Shown here: positions 16,825-26,191 of the stretch, piece after piece | Layout of the letters: each line of letters opens with the position of its first letter | Position numbering within the stretch: the stretch's first letter is position 1 | Assembly (NCBI GenBank): GCA_964505265.1 | Contig: CAZDGN010000012.1 | Span: 1-51,229 of the forward strand | Direction of reading: 5' to 3' | Origin: CAILUF01 sp964505265 | Lineage (GTDB): Bacteria; Pseudomonadota; Alphaproteobacteria; Rickettsiales; UBA1997 | Length of the DNA: 51,229 nucleotides | Notes under the pieces: model-generated | The model's database searches: none | What the model was told of the DNA's origin: nothing | Seen by the model: only the letters and a program-made list of their open reading frames with translations | Translations under genes and position numbers: made by a program

Positions 16825-17853
16825 TTATTCATAGGATAATAACTCTTCTTCGGCAGTTTCTTGTGTGATAATATCATTATTCATCAAATCTTTTAATGAA
16901 TCTTTTAATAATAGCATTCCATTTTTTTTACTTAACTCAATAATTGAATTAATCTGTGGAATTTTATCTTCACGAATTAAATTGCGTATCGAAGAGTTAG
17001 CAAGCATAATCTCAAAAGCCGCACATCTACCTCCATCGCGCTTCTTGACCAACCTTTGCGAAATTACCGCTTTAATTGAGCCAGACAAAATTGACCTTAC
17101 CGCTGATTTTTCTTCTGCAGGAAAGACATCAATTATACGATTTATAGTTTGTGCTGCAGAATTAGTATGTAATGTTGCCAGCACTAAATGTCCTGTTTCA
17201 GCGGCGGTTAATGCTAATCGAAATGTTTCTAAATCGCGCATTTCACCAACCATTATAACATCTGGATCTTGACGTAAAGAACTTTTTAATGCCTCATTAA
17301 AAGAGATGGTATCAGTTCCGAGCTCTCTTTGATTAATTAAAGACCTTTTATTTTGAAAAATATATTCAACAGGATCTTCAATAGTAATAATATGACGCAT
17401 AAAATTATTATTTATGTAATCAATGATTCCAGCAAGTGTTGTCGATTTTCCACTTCCAGTTGGACCGGCTACCATTATTAAACCTTTTTTTAATTTTGCA
17501 AGATCTTGTACAACATAAGGAGCATTTAATGAAACTAAACTTCTTATGTCCTTTGGAATCAATCGAAATGCGGCTGCAGGACCAGATATAGTATGATAAG
17601 CATTAACACGACAACGATATTTTGTTGCGGTTTCAATTGAAAAATCTATTTCGTGATTTTCTAAATAAAATTTTTTTTGTGCTTCAGTCATTATCGAAAA
17701 TAATAACTCATAAATCTCATCTTTAGTTAGATTTTTATTATCCTTATAATCAACTAAATCTCCGTCAAGTCTCATAATTATTTTATAATCCGAAGATATG
17801 TGTACATCAGAACAATTTTTTAATCTGGCTTCCTCCAAAATTTTTTGAATCAT
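16825..17853 (-). CDS. pilT: PilT-like type IV pilus retraction ATPase
   Basis: PilT is a hexameric cytoplasmic ATPase that drives retraction of type IV pili, used in twitching and DNA uptake. The 342-residue length is normal. The PAS-like N-terminal domain (SDVHIS at 15-20) is followed by the RecA-like motor with Walker A GPTGSGKST (130-138), Asp box (TIEDPVEY, about 157-164), Walker B DVIMVGE (198-204) and the His box with H222 and H229. I favour PilT over the GspE/PilB and VirB11/DotB relatives because of the length and the RLVKKRDGGRCAAFEI segment. It overlaps the TPR gene by 4 bases (ATGA-type coupling). No pilB, pilC, pilQ or pilin gene lies in the window. Confidence 0.85.
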   Translation of the reverse strand: MIQKILEEARLKNCSDVHISSDYKIIMRLDGDLVDYKDNKNLTKDEIYELLFSIMTEAQKKFYLENHEIDFSIETATKYRCRVNAYHTISGPAAAFRLIPKDIRSLVSLNAPYVVQDLAKLKKGLIMVAGPTGSGKSTTLAGIIDYINNNFMRHIITIEDPVEYIFQNKRSLINQRELGTDTISFNEALKSSLRQDPDVIMVGEMRDLETFRLALTAAETGHLVLATLHTNSAAQTINRIIDVFPAEEKSAVRSILSGSIKAVISQRLVKKRDGGRCAAFEIMLANSSIRNLIREDKIPQINSIIELSKKNGMLLLKDSLKDLMNNDIITQETAEEELLSYE

Positions 17854-18740
17854 ATCATCAATTTGAGTTTTTCAATTCTTTTTTTAACTGAATCGCTAGC
17901 AATTTGATTATCAGATGAATATTGTAAATTATTGATAGCATTAGCATACATTTCAATAGCTTTTTCATATTCCTTATTCTTGTCATACAGCACCCCTAAA
18001 TTATAAGCATAATTTGGATTTTGTAGGTCAAGCTCATAAGCTTTTACATAATTTTTTATTGCCAAATCATAATTGGAAATTCTCTCATATGCGGTTCCAA
18101 GACTAGCAAATAAATGTGGTGTTTGCGAATTTTGCATAGTAAGTCTTGAAAGCATATATACCGCTTCTCTTGGGCTTTCTTCAATCATTATGGCAATAAT
18201 ATTATTGATGATGTCTTGTTTATTTTCAGGGTCTTCTTTAAGCAATTCATAATAAATTTTTTTGGCTTGCTTAAATTGATAAAGTCTTTGATATACTACA
18301 GCCATGGAATATCTTGCATATTTATTTTTTGGCTCTTTTAGTAAAATTTCTTTATATAGTTCAAGAGCAATTTCATATTGCCCAACTAAAACCGAATTAT
18401 ATGCTAATTTTTCTTTTTCTCTAAGATCCTTGTCAATCTTGACACGATCGACCATTACAATATCCATTTCTTCTGGGGTATATTTTTTTCTATCTTCTTT
18501 GTCAGCATTGCCAAGAGTAGGTTCAGCAACTAAATTTGAACCATATTCATTGTTATAGACATCAAATTTTTCTGTGGTTTCATTATCAAAAAGTAAAGAT
18601 TTTTCTATTTCGCGGGATAAATCTGAATTAGAAATATTATTTTGGGATGAAGCACTATTTGGCATTGACGAAAATAATAAGTAAAACAAAAAGCCCAAAA
18701 GAAATTTTTTTACTCTTAAATTTTTTATGGTGATAATCAT
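17850..18740 (-). CDS. Exported TPR-repeat protein, upstream of pilT
   Basis: The 296-residue protein has a basic N-terminus, a hydrophobic core (about 12-24, FLLGFLFYLLF) and a likely signal peptidase site near residues 30-32, so it should be exported to the periplasm. At least four tetratricopeptide-like units follow between about 115 and 285, for example GQYEIALELYKEILLKEP and YDLAIKNYVKAYELDLQNP. TPR domains bind proteins. Its stop overlaps the pilT start by 4 bases, and it lies 4 bases after mnmG. A role as a pilus assembly or pilotin-type factor is suggested only by this coupling. Confidence 0.85.
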   Translation of the reverse strand: MIITIKNLRVKKFLLGFLFYLLFSSMPNSASSQNNISNSDLSREIEKSLLFDNETTEKFDVYNNEYGSNLVAEPTLGNADKEDRKKYTPEEMDIVMVDRVKIDKDLREKEKLAYNSVLVGQYEIALELYKEILLKEPKNKYARYSMAVVYQRLYQFKQAKKIYYELLKEDPENKQDIINNIIAIMIEESPREAVYMLSRLTMQNSQTPHLFASLGTAYERISNYDLAIKNYVKAYELDLQNPNYAYNLGVLYDKNKEYEKAIEMYANAINNLQYSSDNQIASDSVKKRIEKLKLMI

Positions 18741-18744
18741 TAAA

Positions 18745-20604
18745 TTATTTCCTTTGTTTTTTTATATATATCAAAATTGCCATAATTGATGCCATGGTGA
18801 TTCCTTGAATTTTAAGGGCTGAACCAATAGTAACGGGTCGATATTTTGACAATTTTTCTTTTACCTCATTAGACAAGCTTTGAATCAAATTATAATCGAT
18901 ATCAAGAGGAATTTTTAGTTGTTCCTCTTGACGAAAAATATTTATATCATCATCTTGTCTTTTTACATATGATAAATAACTGGCATTAATTTCAACTTGT
19001 TTTTTTATATTATGTTCAAAATGGGAAAATTCATTTTGCCAAATTTTTTCAACCATTTTGAAATCAAAATTTGGAAATGAAAGCAGCTGATAAGCACTTC
19101 TAACTACTCCGTCTTGTTTAATTGTAAATCCATATTCTTCTAATTTTTTTGGAGAAATTTTTAAATTATTCAAAATTTCACTCACTTCAAAAATTTTATT
19201 TTTTCTCAATAAAAAATTTGCTGTTCTTTGATTGGAAATTAAATTAAATTTTGCTCCCATTTCAGTTAATCGTAAATCGGCATTGTCGGCTCGAATTGTT
19301 AAACGATATTCCGCTCTTGATGTAAGCATTCTGTATGGCTCATTTGTTCCAAGTGTTGTCAAATCATCAATCATTACACCAATATAACTGGTTGAGCGGT
19401 CGAGAATAAATTCATCATCAATATTTAAGGCCTTCAAGCCAGCATTAATTCCCGCAACAATTCCTTGACCTCCAGCCTCCTCATAGCCAGTAGTGCCATT
19501 AATTTGCCCTGCAAAAAATAAATTTTTAATTTTTTTAGTTTCAAGTGTTGGCAATAATTCTCTTGGATCAACAAAATCATATTCGATAGCATAACCCGCT
19601 TGAGTTATTATAGCATTTTCTAAACCCTTAATTGAACGCAAAAATTGTTCTTGAACTTCAATTGGAAGCGAATTAGAAATGCCGTTTGGATAGACCAAAT
19701 CGCTGTCTAATCCCTCAGGCTCCAAAAATATTTGATGACGTTCCTTATCATAAAAACGATGAATTTTATCTTCGATTGATGGGCAATAACGCGGGCCAAT
19801 TCCAGAAATATTGCCACCATACATCGCAGATTTTTGCAAATTTTCCTTAATAATTTTGTGAGTATTTTGATTGGTATAAGTAATTGCACAATGAATTTGT
19901 GGGGTTTCGATTTTTTCACTTAAATAAGAAAATGGAATTGGCGGATTATCGCCTTCTTGCATTTCTAAATCAGAATAATTTATTGATGATTTTAAAATTC
20001 GAGGCGGAGTGCCAGTTTTCAATCTTCCAAGCGAAAATTTGTATCTCTCCAAGGCTTTGGCAATTCCAACCGATGGCTCTTCACCTACCCTGCCAGCGCT
20101 GGTTTGAAGATTGCCAATATGAATTACTCCGCGTAAAAAAGTGCCCGTTGTTAAAACTACCGATTTAGAATTAATTATAGATTTATCATCAAGAACGACC
20201 CCAATAATTTTATTATTATCAATTACTAAATCTTCAACATTATTATAGATTATGGTTAGGTTTGGATAGTTTTGCAGAATTTCTCTAATTGCTAATTTAT
20301 ATAATTTTCTGTCGGCTTGGGCTCTTGGTGAATGAACCGCATAGCCTTTTGAGGCATTTAAAATTTTGAAATGAATTCCCGCTTTGTCAATCGCCCTACC
20401 CATAATCCCGTCAAGTGCATCAATTTCGCGAACAATTGTTCCTTTGGCAACGCCACCAATTGCTGGATTGCATGACATTTCTCCTAAATTATCAAATTTT
20501 TTGGTGATTAATAATGATTTTGCTCCCATTCTGGCACTGGCACAAACCGCCTCAACTCCTGCATGTCCAGCCCCAATAACAATTACATCATAATTTAAAT
20601 TCAT
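18745..20604 (-). CDS. mnmG: tRNA uridine-5-carboxymethylaminomethyl modification enzyme MnmG
   Basis: With MnmE, MnmG (GidA) adds the carboxymethylaminomethyl group at wobble uridine 34 of certain tRNAs, using FAD, NADH and methylenetetrahydrofolate. The 619-residue length is normal. The FAD-binding Rossmann motif VIGAGHAGVEA is at 9-19, followed by the family-specific SCNPAIGGVAKG (about 44-55) and GTFLRG (about 153). The C-terminal helical domain that contacts MnmE and tRNA is complete. It starts 3 bases behind a 49-codon gene and is followed closely by the TPR gene. rsmG, often its neighbour in bacteria, is about 23 kb away here. Confidence 0.97.
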   Translation of the reverse strand: MNLNYDVIVIGAGHAGVEAVCASARMGAKSLLITKKFDNLGEMSCNPAIGGVAKGTIVREIDALDGIMGRAIDKAGIHFKILNASKGYAVHSPRAQADRKLYKLAIREILQNYPNLTIIYNNVEDLVIDNNKIIGVVLDDKSIINSKSVVLTTGTFLRGVIHIGNLQTSAGRVGEEPSVGIAKALERYKFSLGRLKTGTPPRILKSSINYSDLEMQEGDNPPIPFSYLSEKIETPQIHCAITYTNQNTHKIIKENLQKSAMYGGNISGIGPRYCPSIEDKIHRFYDKERHQIFLEPEGLDSDLVYPNGISNSLPIEVQEQFLRSIKGLENAIITQAGYAIEYDFVDPRELLPTLETKKIKNLFFAGQINGTTGYEEAGGQGIVAGINAGLKALNIDDEFILDRSTSYIGVMIDDLTTLGTNEPYRMLTSRAEYRLTIRADNADLRLTEMGAKFNLISNQRTANFLLRKNKIFEVSEILNNLKISPKKLEEYGFTIKQDGVVRSAYQLLSFPNFDFKMVEKIWQNEFSHFEHNIKKQVEINASYLSYVKRQDDDINIFRQEEQLKIPLDIDYNLIQSLSNEVKEKLSKYRPVTIGSALKIQGITMASIMAILIYIKKQRK

Positions 20605-20607
20605 AAT

Positions 20608-20757
20608 TTAATTTTTGTTAGAATTTTTTCGGCGAGCAATATTGGCTTTCAATGCATTTGATAATTTTTTTTTAACAATTTTTCTTTGCTCAATTTTTTC
20701 ATTAGTAAAATTGGTAGCATTTTTATTTTTGTTAATATTATTTATCTCATTATTCAT
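20608..20757 (-). CDS. Small basic protein, 49 aa, between msbA and mnmG
   Basis: An ATG at 20755-20757 overlaps the end of the ABC exporter gene by 8 bases, and its stop is 3 bases before mnmG, so the ORF fits exactly into the operon. The peptide begins MNNEINNINKN and ends LSNALKANIARRKNSNKN. The C-terminal pattern A-L-x-x-N-x-x-R-R-K resembles a conserved tail of short, unnamed alphaproteobacterial proteins as I remember them (ALRANLxRRKAQ). The function is unknown. It is highly basic and could bind nucleic acid. The exact operon fit and the conserved tail are my reasons for calling it real. Confidence 0.7.
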   Translation of the reverse strand: MNNEINNINKNKNATNFTNEKIEQRKIVKKKLSNALKANIARRKNSNKN

Positions 20758-22510
20758 CTTGATTAATTTCGAATTGTTTTAAATATAAATTGGCATAAGT
20801 GCCATTAAGCTCAAGCAATTCTTTATGCGAACCCTCCTCAACTACTCTGCCATTAGCAATAACAATTATTTTATCACAATGAATTACTGTAGATAATCTG
20901 TGGGCAATAATTATTGAGGTGCGATTTTTCATTAGAGAATTTAGAGCATCTTTGATTAATTTTTCTGAAATTGGGTCAAGCGAAGAAGTGGCTTCATCAA
21001 GCAACAAAATCGGCGCATTATATAAAATAGCCCTAGCAATTGCAATTCTTTGACGCTGACCACCAGATAAGCGAATGCCATTTTGTCCAATTTTTGATTG
21101 ATATTTATTTGGCAATTCTTGAATAAACTCATCGGCTTCCGCTAATTTTGCTGCACGAACAATTTCTTCTTCGGTAGCTTCAATTTTGCCATAACGAATA
21201 TTTTCAAGGATAGTATCGTCAAACAGCATCACCTCTTGATTAACTACCGACATTGAATTGCGAAGTGATTTTAGAGTTAAGTCTGAAATATTGTGACCAT
21301 CTAGCTTAACTTCGCCACGACTTGGATCGTAAAATCGAAGAATCATGCTCATAATTGTTGATTTTCCACCACCAGAATGACCAACCAAGGCAACAGATTG
21401 CCCAGCCTTAACTTTAAAACTTATATCATTTAAAGTGGTTTTACTTTCATCATAGCTGAAGCACACATTTTCAAACTCAATTTCGCCCCTAACCTTTTCA
21501 AGAGATATGGCATTTGGCTTATCGACGATAGTTGGCTTTTCATCAAGTAGGGTAAATAAGCGAGTTGCCGAAGCTAGACCTATTTGCACACTTGAATTCA
21601 TTCCTGAAACTGATTTGAGTGGACGATAAGCCATCATCATTGCCGCAAAAAAAGAAAAGAAAGCACCTGGCGTGGTTTTACCCTCAATCACTTGATGTCC
21701 GCCATACCAAATTACCGCAGCAACCCCAAGCCCCGCCAAACTCTCAACAAAAGGCGAAGAGACCAAGGACATTCTAGAAATTTTTCTACCAACTTTGGCA
21801 ATTGAATCAATAATTAATGACATTCTTTTTATTTCAAATTCTTCGCAATGATAGGCTTTTACTAATTTAGAATATTGCAAAGTATCACTCATTTGCGAGT
21901 TAAATTTTGCCGACATTTCTTGGTTTCTAAAGGATAAATTTCTGAGCTTGCGACCTAATTTGTATATGGGATAAACCGCCAAAGGAAAACCCACAAAGGC
22001 AATTAGCGATAGCTCTAAGCTCTGATTAAACATCACCGCAATCAAAGCAACTAAAGTAAAAAATTGCTTGATGAAACCATTTAAACTAATGTTAATCAAA
22101 CCAACCACACTGCCGATTTCATTGATAATACTGGCTATCATATCGCCAGAAGATTTGCTGTGAAGTTTAGAAATATCAGATGTTATGAAGTGGCGATATA
22201 ATCTTATACGTAAATCGGAGGTGACTTGCAAGCTAAAATAATTCATCGTTAAGAGTTGAAAATATGTAGCAAATCCCTTGATGATAGTAACCACCACCAC
22301 TAATATTGGGATATAGATTAAAGCGTGATAATCTTTTTCAACAAAAACTGAATCGAGGGCGGGCTTGATAAGCCAAGCGTGAAATGAGGTAGTTCCCGCT
22401 ACCACCAACATTAGAACGATAGATATTGATAATATTTTCCAACGCGAAAAGACATTTTCTTTAGCAATTCTTTTTACTAAATAATAAGTGTTGTTATAAT
22501 TTATATCCAT
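20750..22510 (-). CDS. msbA: MsbA-type ABC exporter (permease-ATPase fusion)
   Basis: This 586-residue half-transporter has an N-terminal six-helix membrane domain (about 20-310) and a C-terminal ATPase domain: Walker A VGHSGGGKS (376-384), signature LSGGQRQRIAIARA (about 480), Walker B LLLDEATSSLD and an H-loop in IIAHRLSTV. The type is that of the lipid A-core flippase MsbA, which moves lipid A precursors across the inner membrane as a homodimer. waaA in the same window supports lipid A synthesis. Related multidrug exporters cannot be excluded from sequence alone. It heads the minus-strand run and faces argS across a 114-base divergent region. Confidence 0.88.
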   Translation of the reverse strand: MDINYNNTYYLVKRIAKENVFSRWKILSISIVLMLVVAGTTSFHAWLIKPALDSVFVEKDYHALIYIPILVVVVTIIKGFATYFQLLTMNYFSLQVTSDLRIRLYRHFITSDISKLHSKSSGDMIASIINEIGSVVGLINISLNGFIKQFFTLVALIAVMFNQSLELSLIAFVGFPLAVYPIYKLGRKLRNLSFRNQEMSAKFNSQMSDTLQYSKLVKAYHCEEFEIKRMSLIIDSIAKVGRKISRMSLVSSPFVESLAGLGVAAVIWYGGHQVIEGKTTPGAFFSFFAAMMMAYRPLKSVSGMNSSVQIGLASATRLFTLLDEKPTIVDKPNAISLEKVRGEIEFENVCFSYDESKTTLNDISFKVKAGQSVALVGHSGGGKSTIMSMILRFYDPSRGEVKLDGHNISDLTLKSLRNSMSVVNQEVMLFDDTILENIRYGKIEATEEEIVRAAKLAEADEFIQELPNKYQSKIGQNGIRLSGGQRQRIAIARAILYNAPILLLDEATSSLDPISEKLIKDALNSLMKNRTSIIIAHRLSTVIHCDKIIVIANGRVVEEGSHKELLELNGTYANLYLKQFEINQDE

Positions 22511-22566
22511 AATTAGTTGGATTGAATTTGAAGTTAATTTTAAAAAATATATAATTGCAAGTTTTA

Positions 22567-22595
22567 ATCATCTTTGTAATATTTTACTAGGTCAA
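22567..22595 (-). promoter_or_regulatory. Candidate promoter for the msbA operon
   Basis: On the minus strand, TTGACC (22595-22590) and GATGAT (22572-22567) are separated by 17 bases, matching 5 of 6 and 4 of 6 bases of the sigma-70 consensus. It lies about 57 bases before the msbA-like start in the divergent region with argS. AT-rich DNA gives such matches by chance. Confidence 0.35.
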
Positions 22596-22624
22596 TAAAA
22601 TTATTTCAAGTAAGCAACATAAAA

Positions 22625-24415
22625 ATGCTAAATATTTTTCAAATTTTTCGTTACGAATTAAACTTAACGATATTAAATATTGCTCACATTAAAGATATTT
22701 CAATAACCAAAAATGAACTAAAATCTTATACTATCGAGCCAACCAAAAACAATTCGCACGGTGATATTGCCAGCAATATTGCTATGTATTTTGCCAAAAA
22801 ATTTCAATTATCACCCAAGGATTTAGCCAATCAAATAATTAATCAACTCGATAAGGAATATATCGAAAAAATTGAAATTGCCGGCGCAGGATTCATCAAT
22901 ATTTTTCTGAAAAATCAAATTTTCTTCAAGGTTGTTGAATCGATAAATCAAGAAAATGAAATTACCCTACCCAATCTTGGCAATAATGTAAAAGTAAATA
23001 TCGAATATGCCTCACCAAATCCTACTGGTCCCATGCATGTAGGTCATACTCGTGGTGCAATTTTTGGCGATGTGATGGCAAAATTAATGCAAAAAGTTGG
23101 TTATGATGTTTTAAAAGAATACTACATCAATGATGCTGGTGGGCAAATTAACACCTTGATAAAATCAGCCCATGTACGCTACCTACAAGCACTTGGAGTT
23201 GATGTTATTGTTACTGAAAATTTATATCCCGGTGAATATTTAATTCAAGTTGGCGAAGAAATTAAAAAACAATTTGGCGACAGTATTCGCAAAATGGATT
23301 TCGAAGAATATTTTCCAAAAATTCGTGATTTAGTTTTAGATGAGATGCTAAAAATCATCAAATCTGATTTGCAGGCACTGGGAATTTTTCATGATAGTTA
23401 TTTTTCTGAAAAAAAACAACTTCATGATCAAGATAAAATTACCAAAATTATCGATTTTCTTCATCAAAAAAATTTAATTTATGTTGGAAAATTATCGGCT
23501 CCAAAAACCGAAAAAGGTGTTGGCGCCATTCCTGAAGGCTATGACGACCAAGACCAAACACTATTTCGCTCAAGTGATTTTGGTGATGATCAAGATCGAG
23601 TCGTATTAAAATCCGATGGATCACCAACTTATTTTGGAGCGGACCTGGCCTACCTAAAAAGTAAATTTGAACGAGGAGCCAGAATATTTATAATGCCCCT
23701 TGGCTATGATCATGCGGGTTATGTTAAAAGATTAACCTCCGCCTGCAATGCCATCACCGAACACCAAGCCCAATTAAAAATAATTTTATGCCAAATGGTG
23801 AAATTTGTTAAAGATGGCGAACCTCTTAAAATGTCAAAAAGGGCTGGCAATTTCATCACCGCCAAACAAGTTCTTGACGAAATCGGGGCTGACGCCCTTC
23901 GCTTCATTATGCTTACTAGAAAAAATGATGCCCCTTTTGATTTTGATTTAAACAAAGTAGTTGAACAATCCAAGGATAATCCAATTTTTTATGTGCAATA
24001 TGCTCATACTAGATGCTGTTCGGTCATTCGAAATTTAAAAAATGAATATCCAGAATTTTATAATAAAATTTTTGAAAATAATCAAATCATCCACAATAAT
24101 ATTTTGCAAATTCTTGAAAATTTAACTGACCAAAATGAGATTAATTTAATTAAGAAAGTTGCTAACTATATTCGTACCATAGAAATGGCTGTTTACAATT
24201 ATGAACCGCATCGAATTGCATTTTATCTTCAAGATTTATCTGCAGAATTTCATAGTTTATGGAATAAAGGTGTTGAAAACCCAAATTTAAAATTTATTTT
24301 AGTAGATGATTTTTTAAAAACCTATGCGAGAATATTATTAATTTATAGTGTAAAAAAAATAATTGCAAATGGTCTTGAGTTATTTAATATCAAGGCTCTT
24401 GAATATATGAAATAA
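22625..24415 (+). CDS. argS: Arginyl-tRNA synthetase
   Basis: ArgS charges tRNA-Arg with arginine. This class Ia synthetase of 596 residues has the N-terminal Add-1 domain (1-110), the HIGH-equivalent HVGH at 138-141 in NPTGPMHVGHTRGA, and the KMSKS-equivalent KMSKR at about 402-406, then the C-terminal DALR anticodon-binding domain with a normal end. It is the first gene of a short plus-strand unit with the SPOR protein 17 bases downstream. argS followed by a SPOR gene is an order I know from alphaproteobacteria, where a dGTPase gene may lie between them; none does here. Confidence 0.97.
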   Translation: MLNIFQIFRYELNLTILNIAHIKDISITKNELKSYTIEPTKNNSHGDIASNIAMYFAKKFQLSPKDLANQIINQLDKEYIEKIEIAGAGFINIFLKNQIFFKVVESINQENEITLPNLGNNVKVNIEYASPNPTGPMHVGHTRGAIFGDVMAKLMQKVGYDVLKEYYINDAGGQINTLIKSAHVRYLQALGVDVIVTENLYPGEYLIQVGEEIKKQFGDSIRKMDFEEYFPKIRDLVLDEMLKIIKSDLQALGIFHDSYFSEKKQLHDQDKITKIIDFLHQKNLIYVGKLSAPKTEKGVGAIPEGYDDQDQTLFRSSDFGDDQDRVVLKSDGSPTYFGADLAYLKSKFERGARIFIMPLGYDHAGYVKRLTSACNAITEHQAQLKIILCQMVKFVKDGEPLKMSKRAGNFITAKQVLDEIGADALRFIMLTRKNDAPFDFDLNKVVEQSKDNPIFYVQYAHTRCCSVIRNLKNEYPEFYNKIFENNQIIHNNILQILENLTDQNEINLIKKVANYIRTIEMAVYNYEPHRIAFYLQDLSAEFHSLWNKGVENPNLKFILVDDFLKTYARILLIYSVKKIIANGLELFNIKALEYMK

Positions 24416-24432
24416 AATTAAATTTTAAAAAA

Positions 24433-25257
24433 ATGGAAGATTTCGGTTATAAAAGAAATGAGCAAATTCAAACTGGAAATAATTTTTACAAAAAAATTTT
24501 TTTGATTTCGGCAATATTGGTTTCATTGTCGCTGTTTATTTATATTAGCATTAATGCCTATAAATTGATTTACCAAAATCAAAAAGAAATTGAAACTATT
24601 AAATCACCAACAAAGCCAATAAAAATTTACGAAGAAAGCATCTATAATGATAAAGACGAAACTAGGGCTGTCAATCGCTCAATCTATGAAGATATTTTCG
24701 GCAATAAAAATAATCATATAATTCAAGAGGAAATTAACATTAACCAAAATCTTGAACCGGCCTTTCCACCCAAAAACCTTAAAGATATTAAAAAATCTAC
24801 AAATATTGTTATTAATGAAAACGAAAAATCTGATCAAGAAATTTATAATGATGAAAAAGATGATGGTAAGGTTTTAGAAAAAAATCCGATCGAAACAAAC
24901 GACAAAGAAAGCAATAAATTACAAAAAATTCAGCAAATTTCTAAAAATAAAATCGTCGAAACCCCGAAACCAAATCCTAGCAAAACCATTCGTAAAAGAG
25001 GCTCTATTCGTGTGCAAATATCAGCAATGTCTTCACCCGAAAGTTGTAAAGAATATTATCAGAAATTAGGTCAAAAATATCCATCAATTTTTAACAAAAC
25101 AAAATATTACATTGAAGAAGCCGATCTAGGAAAAAGAGGAATTTTTTATCGACTGCAAATTGGTGATTTTTTCAACCAAGTTGATGCTGAAGAATTTTGC
25201 GAAAACTTTATTGCCCAATCACAAAAATCAAGATCGGAATGTATAATTGTTGAATAG
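24433..25257 (+). CDS. Membrane-anchored SPOR-domain protein
   Basis: The 274-residue protein has a short cytoplasmic N-terminus, one membrane helix at 22-44, a long low-complexity charged linker (45-188) and a C-terminal SPOR domain (about 191-274, starting SIRVQISAMSS and ending with FCENF...CIIVE). SPOR domains bind denuded peptidoglycan glycan strands at division sites, so the likely role is in cell division or envelope remodelling. The linker is not conserved in sequence in this family. It follows argS as in other alphaproteobacteria. Its stop codon directly abuts the stop of the convergent ORFan. Confidence 0.85.
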   Translation: MEDFGYKRNEQIQTGNNFYKKIFLISAILVSLSLFIYISINAYKLIYQNQKEIETIKSPTKPIKIYEESIYNDKDETRAVNRSIYEDIFGNKNNHIIQEEININQNLEPAFPPKNLKDIKKSTNIVINENEKSDQEIYNDEKDDGKVLEKNPIETNDKESNKLQKIQQISKNKIVETPKPNPSKTIRKRGSIRVQISAMSSPESCKEYYQKLGQKYPSIFNKTKYYIEEADLGKRGIFYRLQIGDFFNQVDAEEFCENFIAQSQKSRSECIIVE

Positions 25258-26187
25258 CTAAAATACAATAGTGTTTTGCCCTTTTTTGGAGCCATTATAC
25301 GGTTTGTCAATTGATGAATTGGGTTTAATATCCGAATCTTGCTTGCTAGTTATTTCCTTAAGCATTAAAGGAAAATTCTTTTGCAAAAATTCGCCAATTT
25401 CCCCAAATGATGCAACATTTTCTTGAATTTCCTTAAATTTTTGACTTTCTGGTTTAATTTCAATTTTTGAAAACTCAACCCCTAAATAACTACAAAATAA
25501 ATATTCTGTATTACCATTTTTAACATCTTTTGATAAATCACTATAGAATTTAACTAAATATTGCGAAGGAATTTTTAATCTTATAAAATCAGGATTTTCA
25601 GTTGGTTCAGTTAATATATTCATATAAACCATGGTGCCTTCTTCAGTAATTTCAAAAGAGAATTTATTTTTTTTGTTAGCCCCAGATTTACCATACTGCA
25701 AATCCATCTCTTGCATTAATTTTCTTGGTTTAGTAATTATATCTGGATTTGGTTCGTCACCCAAATCCTCTGGCATAGCCATTGCAATTGGACCCTCATT
25801 GATTTGAACAATTCTTTCTAGTAATTGTTTAGCTTGATTTCCAATTTCATTTTCATGTTGGCTATGTTCTAGATATTTTAAAAAAAATCCAGATTCATTT
25901 TTAACTATAAACATAATATTTTTGCCCTCATCATCAGAAAATTCATCGACAATATTTTTTAGCTTTTCTAACCTTGCTTTTTCATGAAGAGCTAATTTGG
26001 AAAAAGAAATTGTCTCAGTTCGGCAATCTTTTTCATTAAAAACATGGAATCTTAAATCTTTTTGATCTAAATCATAGATAAAATTATTTTCAAATTGCTT
26101 TAAATTTGCTCCATCACCTTGAAAATTTGAAACTAACTCAGCTTGATCTTGCGGTAATAAGTCTATTAAAGTTAAAGGTTGTCTCAT
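25258..26187 (-). CDS. Hypothetical protein, 309 aa, directly behind comM
   Basis: I do not recognise this protein. It has no signal peptide and no membrane segment. It is an acidic, probably globular protein with a mixed helical and strand pattern and a polar, flexible C-terminus (about 285-309, with GSKKGQNTIVF). Its start lies 4 bases behind the comM stop, so it is probably translated from the comM message. Its stop codon is immediately adjacent to that of the convergent SPOR gene, leaving no room for a separate terminator. Probably lineage-specific. Confidence 0.7.
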   Translation of the reverse strand: MRQPLTLIDLLPQDQAELVSNFQGDGANLKQFENNFIYDLDQKDLRFHVFNEKDCRTETISFSKLALHEKARLEKLKNIVDEFSDDEGKNIMFIVKNESGFFLKYLEHSQHENEIGNQAKQLLERIVQINEGPIAMAMPEDLGDEPNPDIITKPRKLMQEMDLQYGKSGANKKNKFSFEITEEGTMVYMNILTEPTENPDFIRLKIPSQYLVKFYSDLSKDVKNGNTEYLFCSYLGVEFSKIEIKPESQKFKEIQENVASFGEIGEFLQKNFPLMLKEITSKQDSDIKPNSSIDKPYNGSKKGQNTIVF

Positions 26188-26191
26188 AAAA

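Noticed and set aside
16825..17853. VirB11/DotB-type ATPase of a type IV secretion system
   Set aside because: Motif spelling, length and the AFEI segment fit PilT better, and no other secretion gene is nearby.
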